Assembly: GCA_933228675.1 (NCBI GenBank)
Contig: OW121743.1
Span: 18,745,151 to 18,809,150 of the forward strand
From: Stomorhina lunata
Taxonomy: Eukaryota > Arthropoda > Insecta > Diptera > Rhiniidae
Reading direction: 5' to 3'
DNA length: 64,000 nt
The position numbers were made by a program, and so were the translations under genes. The notes beneath the pieces are model-generated. The model ran no database searches, was not told the origin of the DNA, and worked only from the letters and a program-made list of their open reading frames with translations. Below, in pieces: positions 1-11,894 of this stretch; position 1 is the first letter of the stretch, and each line of letters begins with the position of its first letter.

Positions 1-1240
1 CCGTACCAAGGGCTTTCGGTCTGCAGTCGGAGGAAAACGTAAGACTGTGTTTTAGTGGTGCATTTTGGATACCTTGACGGCTTGGCCAGTATCAAGTCAT
101 TCTTACGACCTTCTATCCCCCGCACTCGTGAGACCAACAATGAATAAAACAAAAAGTAAAAACATCAGGGCGATCTAGAGGATGTTGTATACCAAGAAAC
201 GGTTTTGATTGGTCTTAACTTGTTATGCCTAGACTTATATTGGTTATCCTTCATCTCAACTGTGGACACTGACCTCCTCGTGGTAACACCGGGAGAACTA
301 CGTTAACAACCGTTAATGTAGTAAGCTAACATGTCCGCAAGTTCTCCCATAAAAACTACAAAAATATGTGTTAGGTTGTAGCCCACTCCTAAAAAAAAAC
401 AATTACTATGGAAAAGCTAAAATTCGAATTAATACGGCCTCTCTAATGTTAAAAGAGAATGCCCGTAACTTAGATGAAAAGACCAAGTAAAGGAAAATCT
501 TTCAAAGCTTGGCCTATGAAATTGGAGAATATGCACACATGATCGAAGTGTATCAAATTCTAAAATATGCACGGTCTTTGGCCTTAGCAGGTTGTAAATA
601 TAGGCAATTTAAGTAAAACATCCTTGCAGGACGACTTCAGGTGCGGACGTAACATGCCAGGCACGGAAGATTTAGACACTCTTAGTAACATTAACGCACA
701 CATACTCCAACAGTAGAGACTGCTACTGACGGAGGAGAGATGGGGGACTAACGGATAATCTGGACTGTACTCTGTGATCTCAATTTTCGACCGGTATTAT
801 ATGGGAACTCCTACAAGATCTCGGGCTTTGGTGGAGGGGGGAGCCATACAGATCAGTCTAACTAAACTGGCACCACTCAGTTTTTGGCGGTTGTCTCGCT
901 GACTCTGATCCGCCGAGTGAGATCACTAGAATTACACAATCCAGAGAAGAAGCCTTCTGAAACTGATTTGTACGCAAACAGGCGAGGAGTAATTGTGCTA
1001 ATTAAGAAAGTTCTTCTCGGGCAAGATAAGCTTTTAGTCATTTGTTTAAAGAATTAAGGATAATGCTAGTACCTTAATTTCTACTCTTTTAAAGAATAAT
1101 TAGGGATTACAGTATCTCAGCGGAGATGCTTTTATTTGATTTGTGCCTAAAATAATGGCAGAAGCTACGCTAATCTCAAAAAACCAAAAAAGGATGAAAA
1201 ACCCAAAAACGGATGACACATCTTCCAATACCGAGCAAGA
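1..1240. other. Unassigned, probably transposon-derived DNA
   Basis: This stretch is less AT-rich than the DNA that follows and has no credible ORF. It leads directly into the broken reverse transcriptase at about 1277, so it may be the degraded upstream part of the same LINE. I could not recognise an endonuclease motif in it, so that origin is inference. Confidence 0.3.
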
Positions 1241-1269
1241 AACTAAGTTGAGTAATTTTGAACAGAATA

Positions 1270-1740
1270 TCCGACGTAGTTTCCTCTACACTCCGCGAAA
1301 ATTGTGTAGATCTCATCAATACAGTAAGAACAGTATTAGAGTAATGAAATAAATTCCGTATCCCTATTGGCCTAACGTTTATCGACTTTATAAAGGCCTT
1401 CGACAGTGTCCACAGAAGCTATGTGTGGGGAATTTTAAAAAATCGTGAAATACCAACAAAAATTCTAAACTTAATTCGGGATTTTTTTTTTCGGGTAAAT
1501 TGTCAAATCAATTCAAAGTTATTACTGGAGTAAGGCAAGGATAGATCTTGCCACATATACTTTTTATCCTCGTCATCGACAAAATAATGCGCACGGTTCT
1601 GAATGGCAGAAGCGGTATCTAATGGACACCTCCCTGAAACAACTCAGGGACTTGGAATATGCTGATGACGTATGTCTTCTTAGCCAAAGCTCAGGTCACT
1701 TTCAAGAAAATACAAACGCAATACGTACACAAGCTTCCTA
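1270..1740 (+). pseudogene. RTE-like LINE reverse transcriptase fragment, frameshifted
   Basis: Broken piece of a non-LTR retrotransposon reverse transcriptase, the enzyme that copies LINE RNA into DNA at a nicked target. The peptide CVDLINTVRTVLE (from about 1300) is followed by FIDFIKAFDSVHR and a WGILKNREIPTKI stretch (about 1375-1475). This is palm motif A, with its catalytic Asp, and the sequence after it. LEYADDVCLLS at 1649-1683 carries the YADD box. Motif A and YADD are in different frames, and stop codons intervene, so the copy is dead. A VRQG...ILFLLVID-like stretch between them resembles RTE/BovB-type elements, which is why I prefer that clade over Jockey or I. Only the palm survives; no endonuclease or C-terminal part is attached. 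Confidence 0.8.
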
Positions 1741-3337
1741 ATACCAACAGATTATATAGATATTTAATCTAGGCACTCAAAATTAAAATTGTTTTGATAT
1801 TTAAGCTTAGGCAAAGTTTTATTCGTTTTTTAAAGACTTCACCTTTTTTAGTTTACCCTGAATTCGCCTTGAAAAATTAAGCTGCCAGATTTTTTAAAAA
1901 CCAAATAAAAAACGTCAAAACTAATTATTCTGATAATGTTTTATAAAATTGAGCTGCCAGATTACTTTGAAACCAAAAAAGCGTTAAAATGAGAGGAAAT
2001 AAGTTATTTTGATGATATTTAGAGAAAAAACTATATTTTAAATTAATTTCTTTTAAATATTTTTCAAATTCTTATGATTTTCATTTCTTTTATGAAACAA
2101 AATAAAGATAATTTATTGATTTCTTTTGATTTTTTTTTCAAATAATAATAAATAAATACAAACAAGATTAGCAATAAAAATAATAAAACATTTAGATGAA
2201 AATAAAATAATAAAAAAAAAACATTTATGTATATGGAAATAAATTTGAAAAATTAAATGTTAGTTACCTTAAATATTATTATTATGGATTATGGATATTA
2301 AAATTATTGTTGTTATAAATATTTTGATATTGATATGATAATAATGTTTTTTTTTTAATTTTTTTAAAAGGATGAACTACAAAAAAGTTGAGAAAACGTT
2401 TGAAGTATTTCTTTTCTCTCAGTGTTTTCAGTGTAAATAACTTATAAATTTAGGTATTTTTTTGTGAAATAAATTACAAATTTATATAAATAATTAATAA
2501 ATAATTATAAAGAAAAAAAACAAAACAAATAAATTGAGCAAATACTTTTAAAAAAATTTTTTTTACAAAATTATTTCAAAAATTTTTTTTAAGAAAATTG
2601 GAAAACAAATTTCTTATACCACAAGGATTCTTTCTTTAACTCTTCTTTTAAGAAAATTAAAAGAATTTTTGTCTAGAATGACTCTGCAAGTGTTAAACTA
2701 CTTTTGGCCGGGGCGTATTTGAATGATTTGAGTGTTATTGTAAATTACTTTCAATTTGGCTTTTGAATTTTGTTCAGTGTATTTTTTTGGGGGTGTAGAT
2801 GGGAGTAAAATGGAGAAATGTTTATTGCTTTAGGCACACTAGCATCGTTTTCATTTCATTTTCTGTTTTTCTTATTGACATTTAATTGATTTTTTTTTAA
2901 TTTCTTAGATATTTTTGGTGGTAGTTGTTTTTGGATGTTTTATATTTATGTTTTTAAATAACATCTGGAAAAAAATTAAGAATAAAAAAAGAAAATAAAA
3001 ATTAAGTTCAATTTTTTTTGGTAGTAAATTTTTCAATTCAATAATTTTCTAGGGGACAAACACAAAGAAGTAGACATTTACAAAATTTTGAGAAAAATTT
3101 TTAAATGTTTTGTTTTACAAATGAAGATGAAAAATTATGATAATTTCGAAATTTTGATAATGAAGTGCCAATTTTTAAACAATAAGAAAATTTTTCCAAA
3201 ATTTTACTGCTACAAATGATTTGTTTATTTGAATGCAAATTTTAGCCAACTTTTTTAAAAACTTTAATTAATAGATTTCAACATAATCTTTAATTTAGCA
3301 AAACAACTACGAATAAAGGTTTTAATTGTTATTAATA
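1741..3337. other. AT-rich intergenic DNA, nothing recognised
   Basis: Very AT-rich DNA with many homopolymer runs. No ORF, hairpin or repeat family stands out. Confidence 0.5.
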
Positions 3338-3851
3338 CAATTTTCAAATTTGTAATCATAATACTCCCAAAATTAAATGAAATTAAAAAATTTCGCCTTA
3401 AAAATTCTATAACATAAAAAAACATTTACATCGTGTTTCGCTTTAAAGTGTCTAAACGATTTTCCTAATGACTACGTGGCATCACAGAAAAATAACGAAC
3501 AGAAATCTATGCCGTTAGTTTATAGCCGATATAACGCCGCCGGTAATTTAAAAATTTTCTAGTGTTATGTAATTTTTTTAAAAATATAAATAATATAATT
3601 TTTAAATGTGTAATCATAATACTCCCAAAATTAAATGAAATTTAAAAATTTCGCCTTAAAAATTCTATAAAATAAAAACACATTTACATTGTGTTTCCCT
3701 TTAAAGTGTTTAAACGATTTTTCTAATGACTACGTGGCATCACTGAAAAATAACGAACAGAAATCTGTGCCGTGAGTTTTATAGCCGATATAACGCCGCC
3801 GGCAATTTGAAAATTTCCTAGTGTTATGTAATTTTTTTTTCAAATATATTA
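3338..3851. repeat. Tandem duplication of a ~258-bp unit
   Basis: The segment with TAATCATAATACTCCCAAAA starts at 3353 and again at 3611, an offset of 258 bp. Both copies continue through GACTACGTGGCATCAC and GATATAACGCCGCCGG to AGTGTTATGTAATTTTT. They differ at scattered positions, so the duplication is not recent. No coding sequence is involved. Confidence 0.85.
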
Positions 3852-4200
3852 AAATTTAAAAATTCTTGTAGCAATTTCTTCGACAAAAAGAATATACAGG
3901 CAAGTTTTGAAAATCACTTTCATGTGGAATTGAAATCTAACAAACTTTCAAAGTTCAATTATTACTAAAGATCAAACCAATTTTGTTATTTAATGATCCG
4001 ATATATTAAGGAATTAAAAGTCATTTGGATACTATTTAATAAATCTTTTGGAAATTTTAACAATTTCAAAAAATTGGAGCCTATTATGTTATTCCAATTG
4101 CAAATAAAGGTGATTTTCAGAACAGGCCAGAAAATCTAAAAATTCTGTTAACCATGTATTAGTTCAAAAATTATCTATTATAAAATAAAAAAATGTCTTA
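3852..4200. other. AT-rich spacer
   Basis: AT-rich spacer between the 258-bp duplication and the 3448-bp duplication. Nothing further seen. Confidence 0.5.
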
Positions 4201-5254
4201 ACTATAGTTGTCATAGGCTAAGTTTTATTTTAAAATCTTGCCTGGAAAAGGAATTAGGCTATGTTTTGTTTCAATACCTTGTCCAGGAAATTGTCAAAAA
4301 CTGGGTCAAATAGGACAGATTTTAATATTTTTCATTTCAAAAACACAAGCAGGATAGGGGCAGGGGAGGTTGCAACCCCATAGAAATATGTATGAAGCTT
4401 GTTAAAAGGTATCTTCCGAAGAATTAGATTCTATGAAGGACGGGCATCGTTTAAACGACTAAGAAAGTATTTCTAAAAATCGGAGTTACATCGCCAAAGT
4501 GTAAATGTCAAAAACTGGATCAAATAGAACAGACTTTAATTTTTTTCATTTCAAATACAAGCAGTATAAAGGCGGTATGAAGGGGTATCTTCCGAAGAAT
4601 TAGATTCAATAAAGGACGGGCATCGTTTAAACGGCTAAGGGAGTATTTCTAAAAATCTGAGTTATTTCGCCAAAGTGTAAATCCCAAACAAAATATAAAT
4701 TGAGTTTAAGTTATGTACGAAAATAAGAACCAACGTTTTTTTTTTTTTTGAAAATATTTGTTCTACAATTTGGGCTTTTTGAAGAGGTTGTCCTAGTTAT
4801 ATTAATCAAATATTGAAAACGACTTATCAAATTTTATTGAAAAACACATCAATTGATGAACAACTAAATTTACGATGAAAATTTATTTTCATTTCGATCG
4901 ATGAATAAAAATGAGGGATTTATATTTGAAATATAAATATCCCTCATGATGAAAATTTTAAATATCTTTAACGATAAATATCCGAACAGAAAAATATTTT
5001 ATTGATTGTTTTATTTTTGAACTTCTGTTTTGACTTTGAAAAATATAATATTTTTGAAATTATAAAACTTTTAACAATGAATGTATGAATATATTTCCAA
5101 TTAATTGCAATGTTTTAGGACATCGAAGTTAAACTTAATAGTCCTAATGGAACTATTGGTGGTTTCTTTGACTCGCAAAACCATTTCAACATAAAATTTG
5201 CAACAATAATTGAATTTATTGTTATTTAAACGTCCTAAAGACTTTTTATACCAG

Positions 5255-5800
5255 GACATATCTTCTTCTGTCATTCTTGACTCCCAGTGGAGCATAAGGA
5301 ATGGAAGGATGCAGAATTGCCTGGCGTCTCTAGCTACCAGGTAAGAACAGTATCCAATTCCACTCTAACCTTCTCGTGGTACATCCTGGAAACCTGAGCA
5401 ACCTAGTTTTAGATGCGGTAAACAACCCGTGTGGGATTCTAGGTCAGGACTAATATAAAAGGGAGTTATCTTAGAGCCATTCCAACGAATATGGTCTAAC
5501 CGTCTAAGTTAATTGTACTTGGTAAAGTACGAAAATGCAGCGTCTGTTTAACATGTTAGTTGCGGCTGCAAGCGGGCCTCAGTCTTGGATCGAGCGACTC
5601 GCTATACAAACGTGGCTTGTGACTTTGGACCCATCACCCATCGACTTAGCAATCACGATGTTTTAAGAATGGAAAGAAACAATGTTACAGAATATACTAC
5701 TCCAAGGGGTAATTATGCGAGAAATTCCACTGCTACGGCAGTTGGCGCAAAGTTTTTGGAGTTTCCTAATCTATGCAAGAACATTATGATGAATGAAACC
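5255..5800 (-). mobile_element. Transposon-derived island (copy 1)
   Basis: A higher-GC island in AT-rich DNA. At 5258-5300 the minus strand carries the CTCCACTGGGAGTCAAG motif that recurs at 23.7 kb and 59.86 kb, where it reads RPYVPLGVKDNRRK. The rest (CTCGTGGTACATCCTGGAAACC and so on to about 5680) looks like LINE untranslated sequence, but I cannot name the family. The short ORFs here are not convincing genes. An identical island lies at 8703-9248. Confidence 0.5.
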
Positions 5801-6832
5801 AAGACAAATACAGAAATAAAATTTGAATATTTTCTATCAAATATTTTTTTCATCGGATGAAAAAAGATGAAAATAATTTTGAACTGATAAATATCCCAAA
5901 CGATTTTTTTATTTTCATCGGATTGAAAAACGATACAAAATTTTTCGAACAATTAAAAATCTTTAGGGATATTTATTATTTTTTAAACTTCAATGATTGT
6001 TTTTGTATGGATAAAAATATGAAAATATTGTTTTAAAAGTATTAATATTCGGTCTCTGATATTTTCATTACAATTAAAAGACAAAATAAATACAAAATCG
6101 AAAAATTTTAATTTTTGAAAAAGTCATAAAAAATTGAAAATGCCAAAAAATTATCTGGTTTCTGGGCGATCGTAAAACTATGAATATTTTAAATAATATA
6201 GTATAAAAATCCATAGGTTAGAAGTGATTTTACTACGAAAAGCGTGAAATTACCCAATTTTAACGAAAACTTTTGTCATATAAATTCTATAGGGTATAGC
6301 ACCCAAACAAGAGCCTCAGACAAAATCTACTTAAAGTCGAAATTCACAAGAACTCTCCTAAATCTGAAGATTTGATAAATTTATGTCTTTTTGTTGCACA
6401 CATAATATTTGTACAAAATGTAATTAAAATGATAAATTTCGAGAAAATTGGTCCTCATTTAACCCTAGCTTCCATATAAGACCTAATAACGGAAATGGCT
6501 TAAATGCAAAATTAAGTATTTTCCCTTTACCGTTTATAAAACTACCACTTATTCATGGATTTCAGGAAATAAGGCTTATTTTATTTGGAATATCCAGTTT
6601 TAAGATTACGTAAAAAATTTTCGGTTTTTGCCATTTTTGATTTTTTTATGAATTAAAAAAAAATATTTTTAACTCAGAATCCCTTAGACATAGGATAAAA
6701 TGCGACTTAAACTATCCAATTCGGTGACTTTCAACCAAATCGAAGAACTCTTTCCAAAGATGTAATAAAATAGATAGACCAGCCTTTGTTAAAAATATCA
6801 AATTTTCTACAATTTTCCTTTTAAATCAACCA

Positions 6833-7624
6833 ATTAAAAACAAGTAAGAAAGTGCTTTAAACGGTAAAGCCCGACCATACGATACCCTTCATCACTTAGG
6901 TCAAAGGTCTTCTTTTTCCTGTATAAAGACAAACATTTGCCAAATTTTGTTATCATACATACATTTTCTCAAAACTTTTATATTTAAGCTGTTTCCGTCA
7001 AGTGTAGACCGATTATCTTGAAATTTGGCAACTTGATTACAGTTGTTACAAAAATTATGTATGCAAAAGATAAATTCGCATTATCTTTAGAAAATTCGCA
7101 TTATCTTCAGATTTACGAGCGTTTTAGTGATTTTTGTCTCATTTAGTGCGTTTTGACAGAAGACTTTGTATGGGAGCTAAGGTCAAATGTGGACCAATTT
7201 AACGAAATTTTGTACAGTGATTTTAGTTCACATAAGCAGTATTTGTTTCAAATTTCATGAAAAAATATTGATATTTGTGGCCAATATATCAATTCCGGGA
7301 AGTGGGACCCATGGGAGGTACCATAAATAATGGACCGATTTTGATCAATTTCAATAGCAATTTCAATGGTCTTCTATCAAAAAAAAAAAAAAAATGATCT
7401 GTGCCAAATTTCATCAAATTATCTTTAGAATTGCGACCTGGGGGGTTACTGCGTATTTCGATTCGAAAGAAAATATTTTCGAAACACAATGATTTAAGCA
7501 TACAAATTCGAACAGTTTTTCTTTCGAATCGAGATACGCAGTAACCCGCCTGTACTTTGATTACATGTTTTACATGGGGGTCCAGCCAGCCAGACGGACT
7601 GAAATCGCTAAATCGACTCAAAAG
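6833..7624 (+). mobile_element. Dispersed dipteran-type repeat, 3' truncated
   Basis: Starts with AACAAGTAAGAAAGTGCTTT and GATACCCTTCATCAC, a start type that I recall as common in fly interspersed repeats. The matching element at 10281-11193 continues to a TGGTGAAGGGTATAA end. Here that end is missing because the large tandem duplication broke inside it. It is noncoding. The transposon class is not resolved. Confidence 0.6.
7443..7547. repeat. Palindromic hairpin, ~31-bp stem (copy 1)
   Basis: GGGTTACTGCGTATTTCGAT at 7443 is inverted at 7517-7547, ending GATACGCAGTAACCC. The arms are about 31 bp with a single mismatch and are separated by about 43 bp. It is probably a small palindromic element nested in, or part of, the host repeat. 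Confidence 0.85.
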
Positions 7625-8702
7625 TGAAATCGCTAAATCGACTCAAAAACTATAGTTGTCATAGGCTAAGTTTTATTTTAAAATCTTGCCTGGAAAAGGA
7701 ATTAGGCTATGTTTTGTTTCAATACCTTGTCCAGGAAATTGTCAAAAACTGGGTCAAATAGGACAGATTTTAATATTTTTCATTTCAAAAACACAAGCAG
7801 GATAGGGGCAGGGGAGGTTGCAACCCCATAGAAATATGTATGAAGCTTGTTAAAAGGTATCTTCCGAAGAATTAGATTCTATGAAGGACGGGCATCGTTT
7901 AAACGACTAAGAAAGTATTTCTAAAAATCGGAGTTACATCGCCAAAGTGTAAATGTCAAAAACTGGATCAAATAGAACAGACTTTAATTTTTTTCATTTC
8001 AAATACAAGCAGTATAAAGGCGGTATGAAGGGGTATCTTCCGAAGAATTAGATTCAATAAAGGACGGGCATCGTTTAAACGGCTAAGGGAGTATTTCTAA
8101 AAATCTGAGTTATTTCGCCAAAGTGTAAATCCCAAACAAAATATAAATTGAGTTTAAGTTATGTACGAAAATAAGAACCAACGTTTTTTTTTTTTTTGAA
8201 AATATTTGTTCTACAATTTGGGCTTTTTGAAGAGGTTGTCCTAGTTATATTAATCAAATATTGAAAACGACTTATCAAATTTTATTGAAAAACACATCAA
8301 TTGATGAACAACTAAATTTACGATGAAAATTTATTTTCATTTCGATCGATGAATAAAAATGAGGGATTTATATTTGAAATATAAATATCCCTCATGATGA
8401 AAATTTTAAATATCTTTAACGATAAATATCCGAACAGAAAAATATTTTATTGATTGTTTTATTTTTGAACTTCTGTTTTGACTTTGAAAAATATAATATT
8501 TTTGAAATTATAAAACTTTTAACAATGAATGTATGAATATATTTCCAATTAATTGCAATGTTTTAGGACATCGAAGTTAAACTTAATAGTCCTAATGGAA
8601 CTATTGGTGGTTTCTTTGACTCGCAAAACCATTTCAACATAAAATTTGCAACAATAATTGAATTTATTGTTATTTAAACGTCCTAAAGACTTTTTATACC
8701 AG

Positions 8703-9248
8703 GACATATCTTCTTCTGTCATTCTTGACTCCCAGTGGAGCATAAGGAATGGAAGGATGCAGAATTGCCTGGCGTCTCTAGCTACCAGGTAAGAACAGTA
8801 TCCAATTCCACTCTAACCTTCTCGTGGTACATCCTGGAAACCTGAGCAACCTAGTTTTAGATGCGGTAAACAACCCGTGTGGGATTCTAGGTCAGGACTA
8901 ATATAAAAGGGAGTTATCTTAGAGCCATTCCAACGAATATGGTCTAACCGTCTAAGTTAATTGTACTTGGTAAAGTACGAAAATGCAGCGTCTGTTTAAC
9001 ATGTTAGTTGCGGCTGCAAGCGGGCCTCAGTCTTGGATCGAGCGACTCGCTATACAAACGTGGCTTGTGACTTTGGACCCATCACCCATCGACTTAGCAA
9101 TCACGATGTTTTAAGAATGGAAAGAAACAATGTTACAGAATATACTACTCCAAGGGGTAATTATGCGAGAAATTCCACTGCTACGGCAGTTGGCGCAAAG
9201 TTTTTGGAGTTTCCTAATCTATGCAAGAACATTATGATGAATGAAACC
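8703..9248 (-). mobile_element. Transposon-derived island (copy 2)
   Basis: Exact counterpart, 3448 bp downstream, of the island at 5255-5800, including the dispersed CTCCACTGGGAGTCAAG motif on the minus strand at 8706-8748. Confidence 0.5.
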
Positions 9249-10280
9249 AAGACAAATACAGAAATAAAATTTGAATATTTTCTATCAAATATTTTTTTCA
9301 TCGGATGAAAAAAGATGAAAATAATTTTGAACTGATAAATATCCCAAACGATTTTTTTATTTTCATCGGATTGAAAAACGATACAAAATTTTTCGAACAA
9401 TTAAAAATCTTTAGGGATATTTATTATTTTTTAAACTTCAATGATTGTTTTTGTATGGATAAAAATATGAAAATATTGTTTTAAAAGTATTAATATTCGG
9501 TCTCTGATATTTTCATTACAATTAAAAGACAAAATAAATACAAAATCGAAAAATTTTAATTTTTGAAAAAGTCATAAAAAATTGAAAATGCCAAAAAATT
9601 ATCTGGTTTCTGGGCGATCGTAAAACTATGAATATTTTAAATAATATAGTATAAAAATCCATAGGTTAGAAGTGATTTTACTACGAAAAGCGTGAAATTA
9701 CCCAATTTTAACGAAAACTTTTGTCATATAAATTCTATAGGGTATAGCACCCAAACAAGAGCCTCAGACAAAATCTACTTAAAGTCGAAATTCACAAGAA
9801 CTCTCCTAAATCTGAAGATTTGATAAATTTATGTCTTTTTGTTGCACACATAATATTTGTACAAAATGTAATTAAAATGATAAATTTCGAGAAAATTGGT
9901 CCTCATTTAACCCTAGCTTCCATATAAGACCTAATAACGGAAATGGCTTAAATGCAAAATTAAGTATTTTCCCTTTACCGTTTATAAAACTACCACTTAT
10001 TCATGGATTTCAGGAAATAAGGCTTATTTTATTTGGAATATCCAGTTTTAAGATTACGTAAAAAATTTTCGGTTTTTGCCATTTTTGATTTTTTTATGAA
10101 TTAAAAAAAAATATTTTTAACTCAGAATCCCTTAGACATAGGATAAAATGCGACTTAAACTATCCAATTCGGTGACTTTCAACCAAATCGAAGAACTCTT
10201 TCCAAAGATGTAATAAAATAGATAGACCAGCCTTTGTTAAAAATATCAAATTTTCTACAATTTTCCTTTTAAATCAACCA

Positions 10281-11193
10281 ATTAAAAACAAGTAAGAAAG
10301 TGCTTTAAACGGTAAAGCCCGACCATACGATACCCTTCATCACTTAGGTCAAAGGTCTTCTTTTTCCTGTATAAAGACAAACATTTGCCAAATTTTGTTA
10401 TCATACATACATTTTCTCAAAACTTTTATATTTAAGCTGTTTCCGTCAAGTGTAGACCGATTATCTTGAAATTTGGCAACTTGATTACAGTTGTTACAAA
10501 AATTATGTATGCAAAAGATAAATTCGCATTATCTTTAGAAAATTCGCATTATCTTCAGATTTACGAGCGTTTTAGTGATTTTTGTCTCATTTAGTGCGTT
10601 TTGACAGAAGACTTTGTATGGGAGCTAAGGTCAAATGTGGACCAATTTAACGAAATTTTGTACAGTGATTTTAGTTCACATAAGCAGTATTTGTTTCAAA
10701 TTTCATGAAAAAATATTGATATTTGTGGCCAATATATCAATTCCGGGAAGTGGGACCCATGGGAGGTACCATAAATAATGGACCGATTTTGATCAATTTC
10801 AATAGCAATTTCAATGGTCTTCTATCAAAAAAAAAAAAAAAATGATCTGTGCCAAATTTCATCAAATTATCTTTAGAATTGCGACCTGGGGGGTTACTGC
10901 GTATTTCGATTCGAAAGAAAATATTTTCGAAACACAATGATTTAAGCATACAAATTCGAACAGTTTTTCTTTCGAATCGAGATACGCAGTAACCCGCCTG
11001 TACTTTGATTACATGTTTTACATGGGGGTCCAGCCAGCCAGACGGACTGAAATCGCTAAATCGACTCAAAAAGTGATTGTAAGCCTATTAGTTACTAAAA
11101 GGTGGGTCTAAGACAAATATTATAATATGCGTTACATACATCAGCACAAACTTATAATACCCTTTCCACATATGGTGGTGAAGGGTATAAAAA
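10281..11193 (+). mobile_element. Dispersed dipteran-type repeat, near full length (~0.9 kb)
   Basis: Non-autonomous repeat that runs from AACAAGTAAGAAAGTGCTTT, with GATACCCTTCATCAC near its start, to CCACATATGGTGGTGAAGGGTATAA near its end, so the two ends carry complementary ATACCCTTCA-type motifs. It contains an internal hairpin (10891-10995) and no coding sequence. The large duplication ends inside it at about 11073. Confidence 0.6.
10891..10995. repeat. Palindromic hairpin, ~31-bp stem (copy 2)
   Basis: Second copy of the 7443-7547 hairpin, carried by the large tandem duplication. Confidence 0.85.
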
Positions 11194-11894
11194 TCTACCG
11201 TTTTTATAATCAAGAAAATATAACAAATAATAAAGGCATAGCCAGCAATAAAATGTATTGTTGACTAGTAGAATTAAGCGCTTAGTAAAATAGTGTTTTC
11301 AATTAAAGTAATAGGCATCACTTGTCTTCAACTGTTAGCCACAAGGTGGCCAGATCATCACTTTTTTTTAACTGTTAAACAAAAACTGTTGCCAGATCTA
11401 CATTTTATAATGTTAGGGAATGTTAGCGGGGAATTAAGGGGAATTTATAAAAGCAGTAAAAGGCTTTTAGACTAAATCAGGCAGATCAAGGGATGAGTAT
11501 ATTTCTTTAAAATTTTTTAAACTAAAACTTAGTAAAAACTACAAGCTAAACCAACACCTTAAAAACTTAATATGATTAAGAAAACACCCTACATTAAACC
11601 TTAGTTATTTTAACAAAATTAAAAATATAAGAAAAAAAATCCTAAAATATGTAAAGATTTTAATACATACATAATCAAAAAGGAGTCGTATAGTAGATTT
11701 AGAAGTACAAGTTCAAGTAGAGGTGATGGAAGAAGTAAAGGTGGAAGAGTTGGAAGAGTAGAGTAGTAGATATATAGTACGAGAACATACAAAAGCACTT
11801 TTAGTGTAGCTCAGATGTCTTTCATATATAGTTTATGGAAACAGACAAAATTTTAGTAGAAGTGCAAGTGGTGAAAGTAGACAATTACGAGTAT
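11194..11894 (-). other. 3' flank / probable 3' UTR of the minus-strand gene
   Basis: Noncoding DNA immediately downstream (minus strand) of the stop codon at 11895-11897. A candidate poly(A) signal, ATTAAA, reads on the minus strand at 11659-11664, about 230 bp past the stop. No AATAAA was seen nearby. The true transcript end is unknown. A short plus-strand ORF at 11293-11475 lies here and looks like chance. Confidence 0.35.

Larger units (their letters stand above)
4201..7648. repeat. Large tandem duplication, copy 1 (3448 bp)
   Basis: First of two adjacent direct copies. ACTATAGTTGTCATAGGCTA begins at 4201 and again at 7649, and every landmark checked is offset by exactly 3448 bp. The unit is noncoding. 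It holds AT-rich DNA, two internal sub-repeats around TCTTCCGAAGAATTAGATTC (about 4410 and 4587), a transposon-derived island (5255-5800) and a truncated dispersed element (6833-7624). At its right edge a 25-bp micro-duplication of the GAAATCGCTAAATCGACTC motif (7601 and 7626) marks the junction. Confidence 0.95.
7649..11073. repeat. Large tandem duplication, copy 2 (~3425 bp)
   Basis: Second copy of the 4201-7648 unit, ending about 11073, where the sequence continues into the rest of the dispersed element that was cut short in copy 1. The four short ORFs compared between copies translate identically, and homopolymers match in length (14 T near 8184-8197, 16 A near 10827-10842). Either the duplication is extremely recent or it is an assembly artefact. 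Confidence 0.95.

Noticed and set aside
5585..5860. 91-codon ORF (also at 9033-9308)
   Set aside because: Sits in a mobile-element-like island, ends in AT-rich noncoding DNA and has a competing ORF on the other strand; no recognisable protein.
7289..7621. 110-codon minus-strand ORF (also at 10737-11069)
   Set aside because: Lies across a noncoding dispersed repeat and its hairpin; a poly-A run accounts for the FFFFF tract.
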